Shown here: one piece after another, positions 21,301 to 34,724 of the stretch | Numbering within the stretch: position 1 is the first letter of the stretch | Layout of the letters: every line of letters begins with the position of its first letter | Assembly (NCBI GenBank): GCA_964019415.1 | Contig: OZ025877.1 | Location: forward strand, 4,046,742 to 4,110,741 | Source: Ianthella basta | Lineage: Eukaryota; Porifera; Demospongiae; Verongiida; Ianthellidae | Direction: 5' to 3' | DNA length: 64,000 nt | Program-made: the position numbers and the translations under genes | The notes under the pieces: model-generated | Databases searched by the model: none | Told to the model about the DNA's origin: nothing | Seen by the model: the letters and a program-made list of their open reading frames with translations, nothing else

Positions 21301-24300
21301 TTAGTGTGCACTGGACGTGAATCAACACTATTAGAGTGTACTCACAGTGGAATCAATGTTCACAACTGTGGTCATAGTGAAGATGCAAGTGTAACATGTG
21401 AGTGTGATTTCTGCATGATTCGCCACATTGCCTTGATATTTACTGCACTTGACATGTTTGGATATCTCCTACATGATGCATGAATGTGAAGAATGCTTTG
21501 AATAGTGACAGATTGACTGACTATGTTCTTGCACATCAGGTAGCAGTTCAAAGTATTCAAGTGGATCTGTTCGTCTTGTCAATGGACCTGCATCATCAGC
21601 AGGCCGAGTTGAGATATGGTTTGCCAACCAGTGGAACACAGTTTGCGATGATAGCTGGAGCAGTTATGATGGATACGTGATCTGTCGACAACTTGGGTAC
21701 AGGGGCTTGGCAGCAGTCTACAATAGTGCTCATTATGGACAGGGTTCCGGGAAGATACTTCTAGATGAATTGAGGTGCACTGGATTTGAAACCTCTCTTT
21801 TGAAATGCCCTCACACTGGAACCTATGTACATAACTGCGGACACCGTGAAGATGCAAGTGTAGCATGTGAGTATTCATATATTCACACATACCAATTTCC
21901 TATGTAAACACCTACCATAATGGCATTTTGACATTATGTGTTTCACTTGAGCTTAAAGTTAAAGGGCAAGAAGAATTTATAATGTGACAGACGGTGTATT
22001 TGGAAAGTGATAATCTCAGATATTGAAAATAATTGTTATGGGTGTCATTGTATTGTAACTACAGAGACAGTGCATAATGGATAAAAAGAAGTCACTTAGT
22101 TACTACAGTGAGGAGTGCTCTTTATAATTTAGAATTAACTTGTTGAAGTTGGAACTTGAAGTCCAGTTATGCTCATGTCATGAAATTTCACACATTTCCC
22201 AATTTACAAAGCCCTAGTGGTTAACAGCTACTTGACCAGATCTTGCACACATGGATAGCTTCCTCATTTCTCTCATTGTCACATATATATGCATCAGTCC
22301 TTACCAAGAGTAGATGTCCTTACCAAGAGGAAAAGATTAAATGGCATTTTCTCATGTTTACCTCAGGTAGCTCTGGCTGTGGCACCACTATGGTTGACAT
22401 GCTAGTTAGTTGGTTAATCTGAGAAACAGAGCAATACAATCACTCACTGACAATTGAGGCAAAATGGTCATATGCATGAAAATTCACTGAAACGGCTGCA
22501 AACTGTACCCTCCGTGATGCACTGGTGAGGAAATTGCCTCTCACATTTTGTCTGAAGTTCCAATGCCTGACTCAACATCCATTTTGTGAACACCCTATCC
22601 AAATTTCCCATTATACAGTTGTTCAGGCATTTGAAGCATAGCTAGGAAAATTAATGAAAAGAGCAGTTGGACCTGAATTTTCTATGCCCTAAGTGCTACT
22701 GCCAATGACTTTGAATGGCATGTGCATGGAATGGTACCCATTTGCCATTAATTGGAAAGCTGCTGAAATGAAAGTAATTCCAGTATACTAGTCATTTTCT
22801 CATGTTTAACTCAGGTGGCTCTGGCTGTGGCACCCCTAGTTCCTTATCATATGGGCAGAGACGAGTCTCCAGTTTCACGTTTGGAGGTACAGTGACCTAC
22901 ACCTGTAACACAGGGTACGTTAGGACTGCAGGCAGTTCTAGGAGGAGTTGTCAGTCAAGTGGCCTGTGGTCAGGAAGTCACCCAACTTGTACTAGTGAGT
23001 CATTCAGTATTTTGCATGCTAAAAAGCAGAATACCCAACTTGTAGTTTCCTACATATCACTGCCTGTGCAAACTGTTCATTGTAGAGTTTTTGTGCATGT
23101 TCTAAAATTAATGGTTGACACTCAAGTTTTTCTGATGTCTGGCATAGCTGAAGTTACCTTGGTTTAGATTCCTGACGTTCCATTTGATTCTATCAAATCT
23201 AATATCTTTTGATCTAGAGTGCACACACAAACACAAAGTGAAGACACATGCATGTCCATGTTGTGGAATTATTGCTGCTAACCTCAGCACTATATGCACA
23301 CCTAGGGTGAAAATGTATATCATCTCAACATCTACCTCACCAGATCTATAACCCAAGCATGCATCATAGAAGGTATTTGATTTCCATCAGTTCACTTCTC
23401 TTGATAGCACCTACCTAGTTTCCTTAGTTGTGTGGTAGTGCAACAGTAACTATGGAGTTTGCTCCACTACTCTCTGAATTGCACAGTCATTACATAATTA
23501 TATTTGATCAATTGACAAAACATATTCAATTGTCATAGAAATGATGTTGACTGATATTGATCGTTAACTCTTAATGCTTGGAATTTTATTATTTTGCCTT
23601 TCATTTCCACAAACACTGAAGGGTCCTGTGGCACCCCCAGTTCCTTGTCAAATGGACGGAGAAGCTACTACAGCACTGCTGTTGGTAGCACAGTAACCTA
23701 CACCTGTAACACAGGGTACATTAGAACTGCAGGGAGTTCTAGTAGAACATGTCAGTCATATGGCTGGTGGTCAGGGAGTCATCCAACTTGTATCAGTGAG
23801 TGATTTCTAAGTATATATGCATGCTAAAACAGAATACCCCACTTGTAATAATTATACTATTCTGCATACATGTAACTGCATAATAATGCAAGCTGCTCAT
23901 TGCAGAGTTGTGCTTGCATGTTCTAATTGGTTGCCACATGAGTATTACGGATATGCCATTTAGCTGAAGTTTCTTTAGTTTAGACTCCTGAGGTTCCATT
24001 TGATTCCTTATTATGCCTAAAACCTCTTGATCAGGTCTAGAGAGCGCAAACACAAAGTCAAGACCCATGCATGTACAAGTTGTGTAATTCAGTTGGGATA
24101 CTATTGCAAACCTCAGTGCTTCATTCACACTTTGGGCATCAATCTCAACCTCCAGCTCAATGTATCAATAAACTAAGCATGATCGAATCATGGAAGGTAC
24201 TTTTCTTTCGGTTCACTTCTCTTGACAACACTTTCCTAGTTTCCTTCGTATATATAATTGTGGGGTAGTGTGACAGTAACTTTGGAATCTGCTCTGCTAC

Positions 24301-25745
24301 TCTCTGAACTGCACTGTCCTTACATAATGGTATTTGCTCAATTGACAATAAATCATACTCAGAAAATTTACAGAAGTGGTGTTGGCTAATATTAACTGTT
24401 ATGTCCAATTGTTGCCTGGAATGTTATTTTGTGCTTTTCGAATCCACGAAACATTTAAGGGTCCTGTGGCACCCCCAGTTTCTTGTCAAATGGACAGAGA
24501 AGCTACTCCGGTACCACTGTTGGGAGCAGAGTAACCTACACCTGTAGCACAGGGTACATTAGGACTGCAGGGAGTTCTAGTAGGAGGTGTCAGTCAAGTG
24601 GCCAGTGGTCAGGTAGTCATCCAACTTGTACCAGTGAGTGATTCCTAAGACTTAGTGTAATTATTGCAATCAAGCTTATTTAATGCCCCTTAATGTAATA
24701 TTAAGTAAATAAGTGATCATTCCCTTGTAGAGCTAGGTGTGCATGTTATGCACAACACTCTGAACTCCATTATATGTGTACTACTGTATACCTCCACCGC
24801 TCTTTTCTTGACAACACTTTCCATAATAGCTGTGTCATGATCTGGTAAGTAATGTATTCCAGTGCAAATGATGGTACAATAGAAACTATGACTAAGTGTT
24901 CTGTTACCTTATCAGGTAGGGAAATAACCCTAAGGCAATTCCTTTTGGCCAGAACAATACATGCAAATTCATACTAAAGAAACAGCTTAACTTGGAGAAA
25001 TAGGACAAGGAATTGAACCCCCCCTCCAACCCCACTATTTTCTTTTCTTTTTCATTGGCCACACCCCCTGTACACATAACTATGTTTCTGATTGGCTAAA
25101 CACATGTACACATAATCCTAGAAATTGAATGGTCACACACAGTCACCCATAGCTATATAAACCAGTCTCCCACTGTACATTCTCAGTTTTGTACGCAGCT
25201 GTCGAAGGCCTTCGGGCCAAAACGTCCTGCATTCAGTTGTTAAATAATCTGCTACATATTGCCCACAAACTATTCACTTACTCTTCTATATCTTGCCACA
25301 CACTGACAACTAACAGTACTTACTGACACATGTTGTTTGTGTTCCTGACCACTGTCCATTGGACTGACAGGTCCTGAAGCTGCTTCCTCTCAGGTGGTAT
25401 CCAGTGTTTCTGCCTAGCACGTACAATGTACATTCATTTCCCAATGCTGCATATTTGTGCTGTATTATACAGCACTTCATGATCCGTTAATAATTAACTG
25501 ATTTGTCATGTGCTACAGTTGTTACATGCAGTGTGCCCTGCACACCAAGTAATGGACAGAGTACTTACAGAGGGAGGAACTACAATGATAGAGTCATCTT
25601 CAGCTGCAACACTGGCTATAGCCTGAGAGGAAACAGCTCCAGGACTTGCCAATCAAGTGGACAGTGGTCTGGCACACAACCGACATGTGTCAGTAAGTGG
25701 AGCTGAATTTCGATTATAATAGGACACACACACATGTATACACAC

Positions 25746-25827
<82 letters not shown>

Positions 25828-25885
25828 ACACACGCACACGCACATACACACACATACACACACAGTACACACACATACACACACA

Positions 25886-25952
<67 letters not shown>

Positions 25953-27734
25953 CACACACATATGCCATCGCAGCAAACTTTAATTCATGATTAGTGATAA
26001 ATAGTACTAGTACTTCTGTGCCTATGCCTTCTTTCATCCTGTTAGGAGATTGTGGTGACTCTGTTACTCCAACTAATGGAAGGAAATCTAATGCTGGTAC
26101 CACTGTTGGAAGCACAGTGATATTCACTTGCCACACGGGGTACACACTCATTGGAAGCAACAGTAGAACATGTCAGAATAACGGACAGTGGTCTGGTACT
26201 CAACCGTCTTGCTTACGTAAGCTATAATGTAACCATTTGCATTCATGTACAGTATTCTACTCTACTCACACAGAATGTACAGTTAGTGTCAGAATTGGGT
26301 ATATTATGCCTGCATCTGGATAACCAATAACTGTTGCAAGCAGACTTGTGAATGTCTTCAAACCACAATATATTCATGGACTTGTCCTTACACTCCATGT
26401 CCATATGTGTATTGGTAGGAACTAATAGACTTACATTGCATCCGTCACATACCCTTATAGTGTCAGCCAGTCAGAACCCATGCACACATGTGAGATTGTG
26501 TAGTAATATGTAATTGCACAAAATGTCTTAACTCACAATCATCTAAAATGAACTTATAGACGTATATCATAAACATTCTCAAATTTGACAAATTTATCAT
26601 GCCTTTTTTTGCTTAATCTGTTTACATTGATTCCTCAATGTTCATGCAGGAACTATTGACGGTGGCTGGTCAGCCTGGGTTAAGGGTGCTTGCTCCATCA
26701 CATGTGGTGGAGAGGGTATACAAGTTGATACCAGAACATGTGATAAACCAACACCTCAGAATGGAGGCCAATCCTGCAATGGGACAGTCAAAAGAACCAT
26801 ACCGTGCTTCACCTGCCCATGTAAGCCATGGTAATTATAAGTGTACTCATTTCATTAATATATAATTCCAATTCTTAAACTGTGTTGTGCTGATGTCAAC
26901 AAGATTACTTTTGAATGTTGCCTGGCTAAAATGCATCGAGCATATTATATCAATTTGCTAAAAATTAATGCCAGTACATTTTGTAAGGCTTCCATATTAA
27001 ATCTACTTCTCAGGTGAAGAAGCCTGGTCTCCCTGGTCACCTGGACCATGTTCCCAAACTTGTGGAAGAGGGACCAGAAGGAGCACCAGAAACTGCACTA
27101 CTCCAGACCAGCCTGACTGCTGCCAAGGGAGCAACACTACCATTGAACTGTGTGAATTGGAAGAGTGCCCTCGTGAGCATTATGCAGTCAGATATACATA
27201 CATACCCTGCAAGCCTACTACTGTCATGTGTTGCATGATATCATACTGGGTATTTAAATTCATCAATTGTGACCGATTTGTTCTTAATCATTTCTCCAAC
27301 TGCTACGTACCTGCCTGAAATCCACCTGTGGAAACAAAGCTATTCATGGCGGTTGGTCTCCCTGGAGTGAAGCATCACCTTGTACAGTGTCCTGTGGAGG
27401 AGGAGGGAGAAAGGTCTTGGTGCGAACATGTAACAGCCCAGTCCCTGACAATGGAGGAAAGTTCTGCGAGGGGCCATCATTTAAGATAGACACCACCTGT
27501 GGAGACTGCCCTTGTGAGTTGTTGTAAGGGTTACGTTGTATTAAACTCGAATTATGCTGTGGTCTTTTTTCAGGTGATGCTGGCTGGTCCTCCTGGAGCT
27601 CTGGTGCCTGCAGAGGTCCTTGTGGGCAAAAAGGCACTACTCTGGCCACGAGAAAATGCAGGGGTTCCTCAGAGTGCTGCCCTGGAGAGAGTAGACGAGA
27701 AGAAAACTGCATCAATGTTCCTTGTAGTGGGTAG
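18315..27734 (+). CDS. Gene 2: SRCR x4 - CCP x5 - TSP1 x4 protein
   Basis: Starts at ATG 18315 with a signal-peptide exon 18315-18369 ([19 protein letters not shown], hydrophobic core, phase 1). Module exons, all phase 1-1: SRCR 18610-18924, 20638-20961, 21083-21397, 21540-21866; CCP 22815-22994, 23622-23795, 24460-24633, 25519-25692, 26046-26216; TSP1 26650-26820, 27014-27172, 27340-27513, 27574 onward. No TM segment or anchor was found before the in-frame TAG at 27732-27734. If that stop is used, the product is a secreted, all-modular protein. If the weaker donor GTGGGT at 27727 is used instead, it would continue in phase 1 into the receptor copy at 28.7 kb. SRCR+CCP mosaics are known as sponge surface or aggregation-linked proteins; the specific function here is unknown. 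Confidence 0.85.
18610..21866 (+). CDS. Gene 2 SRCR domain block (four one-exon SRCRs)
   Basis: Four exons of 315-327 nt, each a full scavenger receptor Cys-rich domain: G-R-V-E-I-W at the start, W-N-T-V-C-D-D, V-V-C-x-Q-L-G-Y, F-G-Q-G-S/T-G, I-L-L-D-D-L, C-T-G, H-N-C-G-H-x-E-D-A. SRCR1, 3 and 4 carry six core Cys, the number typical of group A, yet each is encoded by a single exon, the arrangement typical of group B. SRCR2 has an extra R-C-C pair where the others have a non-Cys segment. SRCR1 and SRCR3 are the closest pair. The 1.7-kb intron 18925-20637 shows no recognisable feature. Confidence 0.93.
22348..22420 (+). pseudogene. Truncated ghost CCP exon
   Basis: A copy of the acceptor and first codons of the CCP exon at 22815 (TTTTCTCATGTTTA then CTCAGGTAGCTCTGGCTGTGGCACC), followed by unrelated sequence and a stop. 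About 440 bp of non-matching sequence separates it from the intact exon, so it looks like an incomplete local duplication. Confidence 0.5.
22815..26216 (+). CDS. Gene 2 CCP block (five exons)
   Basis: Exons 22815-22994, 23622-23795, 24460-24633, 25519-25692, 26046-26216. The first three are close relatives ([24 protein letters not shown]) and their flanking introns are also alike, including a run ending in CTGA(C/G)GTTCC; the spacing is 807 and 838 bp. This is a tandem exon-plus-intron amplification. The fourth differs ([16 protein letters not shown]) and has an additional Cys near the start. A CA microsatellite of about 235 bp follows it at 25724-25960. Confidence 0.92.
25197..25230 (+). ncRNA. 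Degenerate hammerhead-like motif
   Basis: CTGTCGA, A, GGCC stem with a TTCG loop, GGCC, AAAA, CGTC. The layout matches the other hammerhead-like copies in this window but two core positions differ (CTGTCGA for CTGANGA and AAAA for GAAA), so probably inactive. It sits in a repeat inside an intron of gene 2. Confidence 0.35.
25724..25960. repeat. CA microsatellite, about 235 bp
   Basis: (CA)n with TA, GC and GT interruptions, in the gene 2 intron after CCP exon 25519-25692. Confidence 0.95.
26650..27734 (+). CDS. Gene 2 TSP1 block (four thrombospondin type 1 repeats)
   Basis: Exons 26650-26820, 27014-27172, 27340-27513, 27574-27726/27734. The repeats read [73 protein letters not shown]. They keep W-x-x-W and the C-x-x-x-C-G pattern, with later Cys pairs. 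TSP1 repeats are extracellular, matrix- or receptor-binding modules, and the W-x-x-W sites are typical C-mannosylation targets. Repeat 4 has C-R-G-P-C-G instead of the usual S/T-x-T-C-G. After its last Cys the frame runs S-G-stop (TAG 27732-27734). Confidence 0.9.
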
Positions 27735-28380
27735 CATAATATGCGCACACTGGCATATGTAGCTAGCTAGCCAGTGTAGGAAAGTTTGGTAGTGAGCTCT
27801 CAATAGCTATAGCCATGGATCACTAAAATAGAAGTGTGAACATTGTAGCCATGCATATTGTAGTGCTAACCAGATAATGTTGTTTGAAAACTTGACATTA
27901 TTTGTGACAAATGCATGCTCACATATCTTAGAAAGCTTACACTTCAAGGTTAACCTCTTGCATCAAACTTCCAGCTGCACAGCCTAATTGCTATGCTATA
28001 TAGGCTACACTCACGATGGCAATACGATGGCTGTTGAGTATATGAAGTATATGGATGATTTGTGTATGCTGAGTACGATATGTTTGCCACAAGCATAAAA
28101 TGTAATTGCAAATCCTCAGACAACAAGCATGTGTCAGGATGAAATATGAACTACAGCATTAGCTTCTGGTCCATAATAGGTGAGTTAGTGTAAGTGTAGC
28201 TAATTTTGCAATGATGTCATGCATACAGTACACGCATAATACAGCTAGTTATATGTATATACGTATGAGCTTGCTAAACATTTTATATACATAGCCCTCG
28301 TTGACCACATGCCCTCTATGGCTCTGACCATTAATTAACTATATACGTAAATGGAACAAAAAGCACTTCGAGCACTACAG
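27735..28380. other. Spacer between gene 2 TSP1 block and the receptor copy
   Basis: No exon, RNA gene or repeat recognised. It ends at the left breakpoint of the segmental duplication at about 28390. Confidence 0.5.
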
Positions 28381-28681
28381 AGGGACATAGACCCTGGGAT
28401 GGCAACAAATGGTAGGAGAAGTATCACTGGGTACACTGAAGGACACACTGTTACTTACACCTGTAAGACAGGGTACAGTCTCTTAGGAAGCACATCTACC
28501 AGAACATGCCAAACAGATGGAGTATGGACTGGGAGTTTGCCATCATGCGCTCGTAAGTTATGTACATACATATTATACATTCGGAATTGTGCTTACCTAG
28601 CTAGGTACTAGGAGTCCATGCATGTTATTCAATGTGTTCAAACTGCTGTTAGTGCCTCTCTGTGGAATGTATACCGTACAG

Positions 28682-28855
28682 GTGACTGTGGTGACCCCGG
28701 CAATGTTGCAAATGGAATAAGAACTATTTCTGGCACCACAGAGGGACATAGAGTCACATACTCTTGCAGTGCAGGGTACAGGCTTGTAGGTGATGCAGTC
28801 AGAACTTGCATGCCTGCAAGTGGACAATGGTCAGGCACTCAGCCAAACTGCTCTG
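28682..28855 (+). CDS. Intact CCP exon at the head of the receptor copy
   Basis: Phase 1-1 CCP ([32 protein letters not shown]), nearly identical to 4144-4317. It is the first undamaged exon of the copy and could in principle be spliced in phase to the TSP1 exon ending at 27726. Confidence 0.7.
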
Positions 28856-31800
28856 GTATGTACCAGTTGTCATTCAATTGAAGTATAATTGTTATGAGGC
28901 TCTATGGATCTGGTGAAACATGATAAACTTACATTCTAGTATATAAATCAAGTCTGACATAACATCAGTTTCATGTTACCTGTGTGTACATGGAATCTAA
29001 CTCTGTTGCTTGCTTCACATATTCTTCTTCTCAGAAATACTTCCAACCATTATTGGTTTCAAGGAACCTTATCTGCAAGTGCAGAAGGAGGAGGGAGTAG
29101 TGTCAGTCTGTTCGGTGAGGAAGAGAAACTTGTACCAAGTGGACTCTGCCACTGTAGTAACTTTACAACAGTTGGAGATGGAAATGCCAACAGGTTTGTA
29201 GTTACTTCTATACAACTACCACTACTACTATACAAATGTCAGTGCTTCAAAATTTACTATAAAGAGACCTACGGCTTATTATTTTTAAGTTTGTCATCAT
29301 TTCAAGCATGGCTAGAGGCAACTGCAAAGAAGCACTAGTCACCACTAATGTTCATATGTACTTGTGCACTTAGTTTGAACATTATTAACTATGTACGAAC
29401 TTCTTCGTATCAGCAGAAATGCTCAGATTGCAGTCAAATGCTTCAACATTAATATTGACCATGATGCAGACTTAGATACTCTGAAGAAACAAATGGAACA
29501 AAAGATTTTCCTTAGCTATTTTCAATCATACAATCAGCATGTGGGAGAGGAGTAGGTGAGTGGAGGTGTCCTAGCTGCTTTATGTATCACCATTGTCCAT
29601 GTTCAAGGCACCTATAGTGGGACCTAACCTAAGTGTGTCCTTGCGGAACTGGCTACATAGCTTTGTAATGGAAGCATAACGATTTTTGATAATTCTTGCT
29701 TGATCTATTGCAGATTCTGGAAACAACATCATGACTGTCACGTTTGATGTTGGTGTATTGGAAGCATGTTTTAACTACAGTTTTATGGAAACAATGAATA
29801 CTGAACAATATAGTCTGATGATATTGAACAGTACAAACAAGACTGAAGTCAACCAGAGTTCAGAATATGTTGTCATCAACATTGCGGAAAGAAATTCACG
29901 TAGGTTGATAAATAGCATAGTATAGATGATGTTTGAGTATTTTTATTGATAGTATCATTCAATTCTTCAATCTATTCTCTGCGTTTTTCCATCAGCTTGT
30001 CCTTCTGCCTTCCTCTTTCCTGAGACCCCCATCAACTTGCAAGCTGAAGTACCTTGTTCATTGCTGGATGGTAGTTTCTTTCCAGGTGGTGTAATTACTG
30101 CTCGTTGCTCTATGCACAGCACATGGGATACTCTGGACATGTCTCAGTGAACCTTCAGGAATGATGCTCCACCATCTGCAGTAGCAGTGGTGGAGGTTAT
30201 TACAGACTCTGATGCACAAAAGGAGACCCTTGAGGTATAATTCGCAGAAATATACAAGATGAAACGTAACCTGGGGCCTATCTCTACTCATCTTTAACAT
30301 TAAATACAATCACACTATACCTTGCATTCAGACTGCTTTCCAAACTTCGTCCACTTTAGAGAGCCATACAGCACTTGTCACAAGTGAGAAACACATCACA
30401 AATTTGGTCACCTAGACAATCACAAGTGTATGCTATAAATGATTAGTGAAACAGATGCAAGTGCCCTAATGAGTCTCCTACAGAGTGTTTCAAGCAGGGT
30501 TTTGTCTGTGATGGTAGCCCACAAATCAGGTATGGTAATTATACTTCATATTATATTATCTGTGTGGATACCAAATTAAGCTGTATAGACAAGAGGCACT
30601 TACTTTTATCCGTGTATGTCAAACTTCATTCATAGATTTCTGCAACTGCTGTGGTTACTCAGCAATTAAGGTACAACCACTGTTTTCAGTGTCAGCCAGT
30701 TTCAATGTATGTGTTGGGAGGTCTGAGGCAACTCAGGCCTGTTCCTGCTCCAGTCAAGGCATAGAGGTGAGGTATTTATGACTGTGACATACCCTTTGTG
30801 CCATATATAATATAATTACCTCTCATTGTGGCCTCACATACGTTTCAGTGCCATCCCCGATTCAGCCGTATGCCTGGCTCACCAGCACAGTGCTTCCTGG
30901 ATGTTGATGGAGACAGAATACCTGACCAAAAGGTGAACAAGCGATAACTGCTGCACATCCTCAAGCACATCACATGCACAATAAAACCATTATTATCTGC
31001 AAAATCAGATTTGTGAATGAACTGCACGCCACAACACATTATATAGCACTATGTGAATGATTTTCTCCTTCATCCCTTCATCAACAAATGCTCATTAAGA
31101 CCCCTGTGTTGGCTGTTGTCTGCCGGACTTTGACCTTACTTTCCAATGGCCTCAAATGCCTCATAATACAATTGCAGAGCTGCCTTGTACCACAATTCAC
31201 TCTAGTTTCTCCAAAACCAGTGTGAGAAGGAGATGCCGTCCTGATGACTCCTGGGAGGCAGTAGACATGAGCTCATGCACTTTCAAGAACACTGCAAGGA
31301 ATCTGATCTACTTCTTCACAGCTAATGTGACAATGAGCAGTCAGGAGAACAACACTGAGGCACTTAGTGGAATGAAAAGAGCAGTTGAAACACAGGTAGC
31401 AGATTACTAACATACTGTACATTAATCATCATATTAATAGTATTGTTTTGTTGGTACATGTGTACGTTGGTACATCATTCCATGGCTCATTACCTTGTAT
31501 ACAGCTGAACAAATTGACTGAGGGAGAATTCCTTGGCAATGATTCCTACAAAATTACAACACAGGCAATCACCAGCAGTGGAGCTAATAGCTCAATTGTC
31601 TTGTTAACAGTAGAATTTCAACCAACTGTGAAATTAGCAGAAAATACAACATCCATCACATCTGTAACAGACCCCTTCAATGGTGCAAACTACAATATAT
31701 TGATAACTTTTGCTGCCACGCCTTCAGGTAAAGTACTACTTCAATGCTATTGCGGAGTGTCTGTCTTTGGATCCTCATTTGTTCTGACCAACACGTTCTT

Positions 31801-32191
31801 GGCACATTTCTATGTTCGTTATCTGTTGCATGCTTGCAGAAACATGTTCCTGTAGAGCTGGCACCAGTCAGGTTGCCCATCTCTGTGCTGGCCCATCCGT
31901 GAGGCCATGTACCTGCGACTGCTTTGGAGCATGTGAAGTGAGCATGAAATGTGCAATCCAACATTGGATGAAGGCTTTTACATTATATCACCTCACGCTT
32001 CTCTTCCATGCTGTATGCAGTGCAGTGACCCTTATGTGATGGACGTTAAGAGCAGTCACTGCTCCTTGGACACAGAAGGTGATAACATCCCAGACTACAG
32101 AGTAAGTGTTGTCTACATATAGTGAAAATGTCATCATAATTATCCTTCAAACGAAGCTATAGTTGCCAAGTAAATTTTTGGTTGCTCTCAT

Positions 32192-32403
<212 letters not shown>

Positions 32404-34465
32404 TAAGTGTGCCACACCTTGCTGCATTACCATGCGATAATGTTTGATGTTTGATTATGCCTGCACGATGAAGTTATGGTATAAGAAATCATGAGTTACA
32501 AACTGATGAAGCATCTTACTATATATTGCATGAAATATTTGGTGAAAAATGGAATAGATAGTTGTAGCATATATTTACTCACAGATCTTAGAAGAAATAA
32601 GAACTGACGATAAATGACATAAATTACTGTGAATTCTGTCTTTTATATTTACTGCAACAATTGTTTGACTTTGTACATACACTGTCTTTGTTCGTCTTGC
32701 AGGATGCTTGCCCCAGTGCACACGGACCAGCAGTAGGAGAATCTGGAGGATGCCGTGAGTTGATATGGCGACATAACATAGCAAACATGCAGCTAAATTA
32801 ATGCATGCAATTTTCATGCACGTTCAACAATGTAGTTCTAAGGAATATTTGTATAACTGCTCCTCCGTGACATTGTAATACATTCTGTGCTACCTTTTCC
32901 ACGCTGATTGCTATACAGCAAGTAATGTAGGCCATTCAATACTTGTGAATTGCCCTGAAGACTAAGACAAGCTGTGGAAGATTCAGTGGTCACCAGCTCT
33001 CCCTGGAACCACCCAGTCTGTCCACTGTCCTGGTGAAGGAGATGCTGTTGGGTTGGGGTTGGCTCACAGGAGCTGTCTGTCTAATGGCAATTGGGGGCCT
33101 GTAGATGCAACTGCTTGTGAATCTGTCAGTGTCCGGGAGATCAGGATTGAGGTATCTTTCGTTCTACTATGAATATGCATGTCTCATGCTGCACTTAGGG
33201 ATGACTTCTATCTTGCCATTTCATTTCTGAACTAATGTGCAGATGGAGAATTTGCTTTGTGCTATGAATCAGACAATTTCTTATGGCCTTCCTCTTCTGG
33301 CTGAGGACAAAGCCACAGTGGAGAGGTTAACGTTATATCTTCAGGATGCTCTGAACAAGTCAACCGGCAGATCTCTTCTACCTCAAGACTTGGAAACTGC
33401 AACTGCCTTTGTGGAATTTGTAGCCAGGTAAATTACGAAACGTTGACAGTGTATGTTTTGGTGAATGAACAGTAGTCTGCTTTCATAATCTCATGCATTT
33501 CAATGTGACTGAGCATTTGAATCATTTCTAATGTGTAGCCTCACTATGAACAATGATCTATTTACGGCGATGGTGAACAGACAGCCAGGAAAGGTATATG
33601 CACAACTATATAGGCACTGTAGATCCAACAGTTCTACAGTAACAATGGGAAGAACTGCATTATGCATGGCAGCTTCAAAGATATGTAACAAATAAACGTA
33701 AAAATAATGTTTGTAGGTTGAGGCCCACATTATCAGCTCCCTACTGGGTGAGAAGAACAAACCAGCATTAGAATTAACTAACAAGGTATGGATCCAAGAT
33801 ATTCTAATTGATACACGCAAAATTATTATGGCATTTTGGTTAATATTGAGGCATTTTTATGTGGTCCTCTGTAACCAATTATTGTACAGTCTCTCGCCTC
33901 AAGGATACTCAAGGCAACAGAAGTGATGGCTGATGCAGTGACGTCATCCATCCCTACTGACAAAACTAGTGTCACCATTTCAACACCAAATTTAGGTAAA
34001 TTGATGCAACTTTACTGGCCATTCTTAGTAAGCTAATGGTGGTATAAACTTTCTGCCTAATCAATGTTCCTTGTCCATTTTCTCCAGCACTACATGGCAC
34101 CAAACTTCCTTTTGATAAGTTGGAAATGTACAGTAGTCTGCTTTTCCCGGATGATTCAGTCAATCTACTTCAATTCAGCATACCATCACTGATCCCTCAC
34201 ATTAAGATGCCCACTGCCTTTATCTTGGCAACCAGAAGTGGTGAGATACAATTTGGAGTAAAGAGTGTGGAAGTAGTGAATGTTGTCCCGAGAAACATAG
34301 AGGGTTACCTTCAAGAAGTAATAAGGTATGATACAGAAGAGAAGTGAGTGACTGCATGTGGAGATGAAAACACAGTATTGCTCATTTCAGTAACAGTATC
34401 TTAGTATGCATGCATTCAATGACACAAATCCTGCTCTTTTTGGAAACGGTATTATAAGAATGCAT

Positions 34466-34724
34466 GATACTGTAGAGGTTCATTACTGCGTGTTCACGAT
34501 GCAGGGGAAGTTAATGAGCTTCGAGCGCAGTACTGACTTCAGTGGGATACAAGACCTTTCGATCCGTAGATCTTCATCAGTTGTAATACAAAACCTAGGG
34601 AAGCGCGACATTAAATAAGGGCTTCCCTAAGTTTTGTATTACAACTGATGAAGATCTACGGATCGAAACGTCTTGTATTTCACTGAAGTCAGTACTGCGC
34701 TCGAAGCTCATTAACTTCCCCTGC
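34466..34724. mobile_element. Foldback element with paired hammerhead-like motifs, inside an exon
   Basis: Inserted in the pseudogene counterpart of exon 9657-9867. Target duplication ATAAGAATGCAT at 34454-34465 and 34725-34736. The two arms are near-perfect inverted repeats (GCAGGGGAAGTTAATGAGCT at 34501 and its complement ending at 34724). Each arm has a hammerhead-like core facing inward or outward: + strand at 34645-34672 (CTGATGA, A, GATC-TACG-GATC, GAAA, CGTC) and minus strand at about 34553-34580. No coding capacity. Likely a non-autonomous relative of Penelope-like elements. Confidence 0.8.
34645..34672 (+). ncRNA. Hammerhead-ribozyme-like motif, intact core
   Basis: CTGATGA core, one A, 4-bp stem GATC/GATC closed by a TACG (UNCG-type) tetraloop, GAAA core, then CGTC as the expected cleavage-site side. 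This is the best-preserved of the copies in the window. The extra A after CTGATGA is shared by most copies. Activity is a prediction. Confidence 0.5.

Noticed and set aside
28351-28400. ATG at 28351 opening a frame into the truncated CCP
   Set aside because: No signal peptide, lies left of the duplication breakpoint in unrelated sequence, and the CCP lacks its first Cys. It is a chance start.
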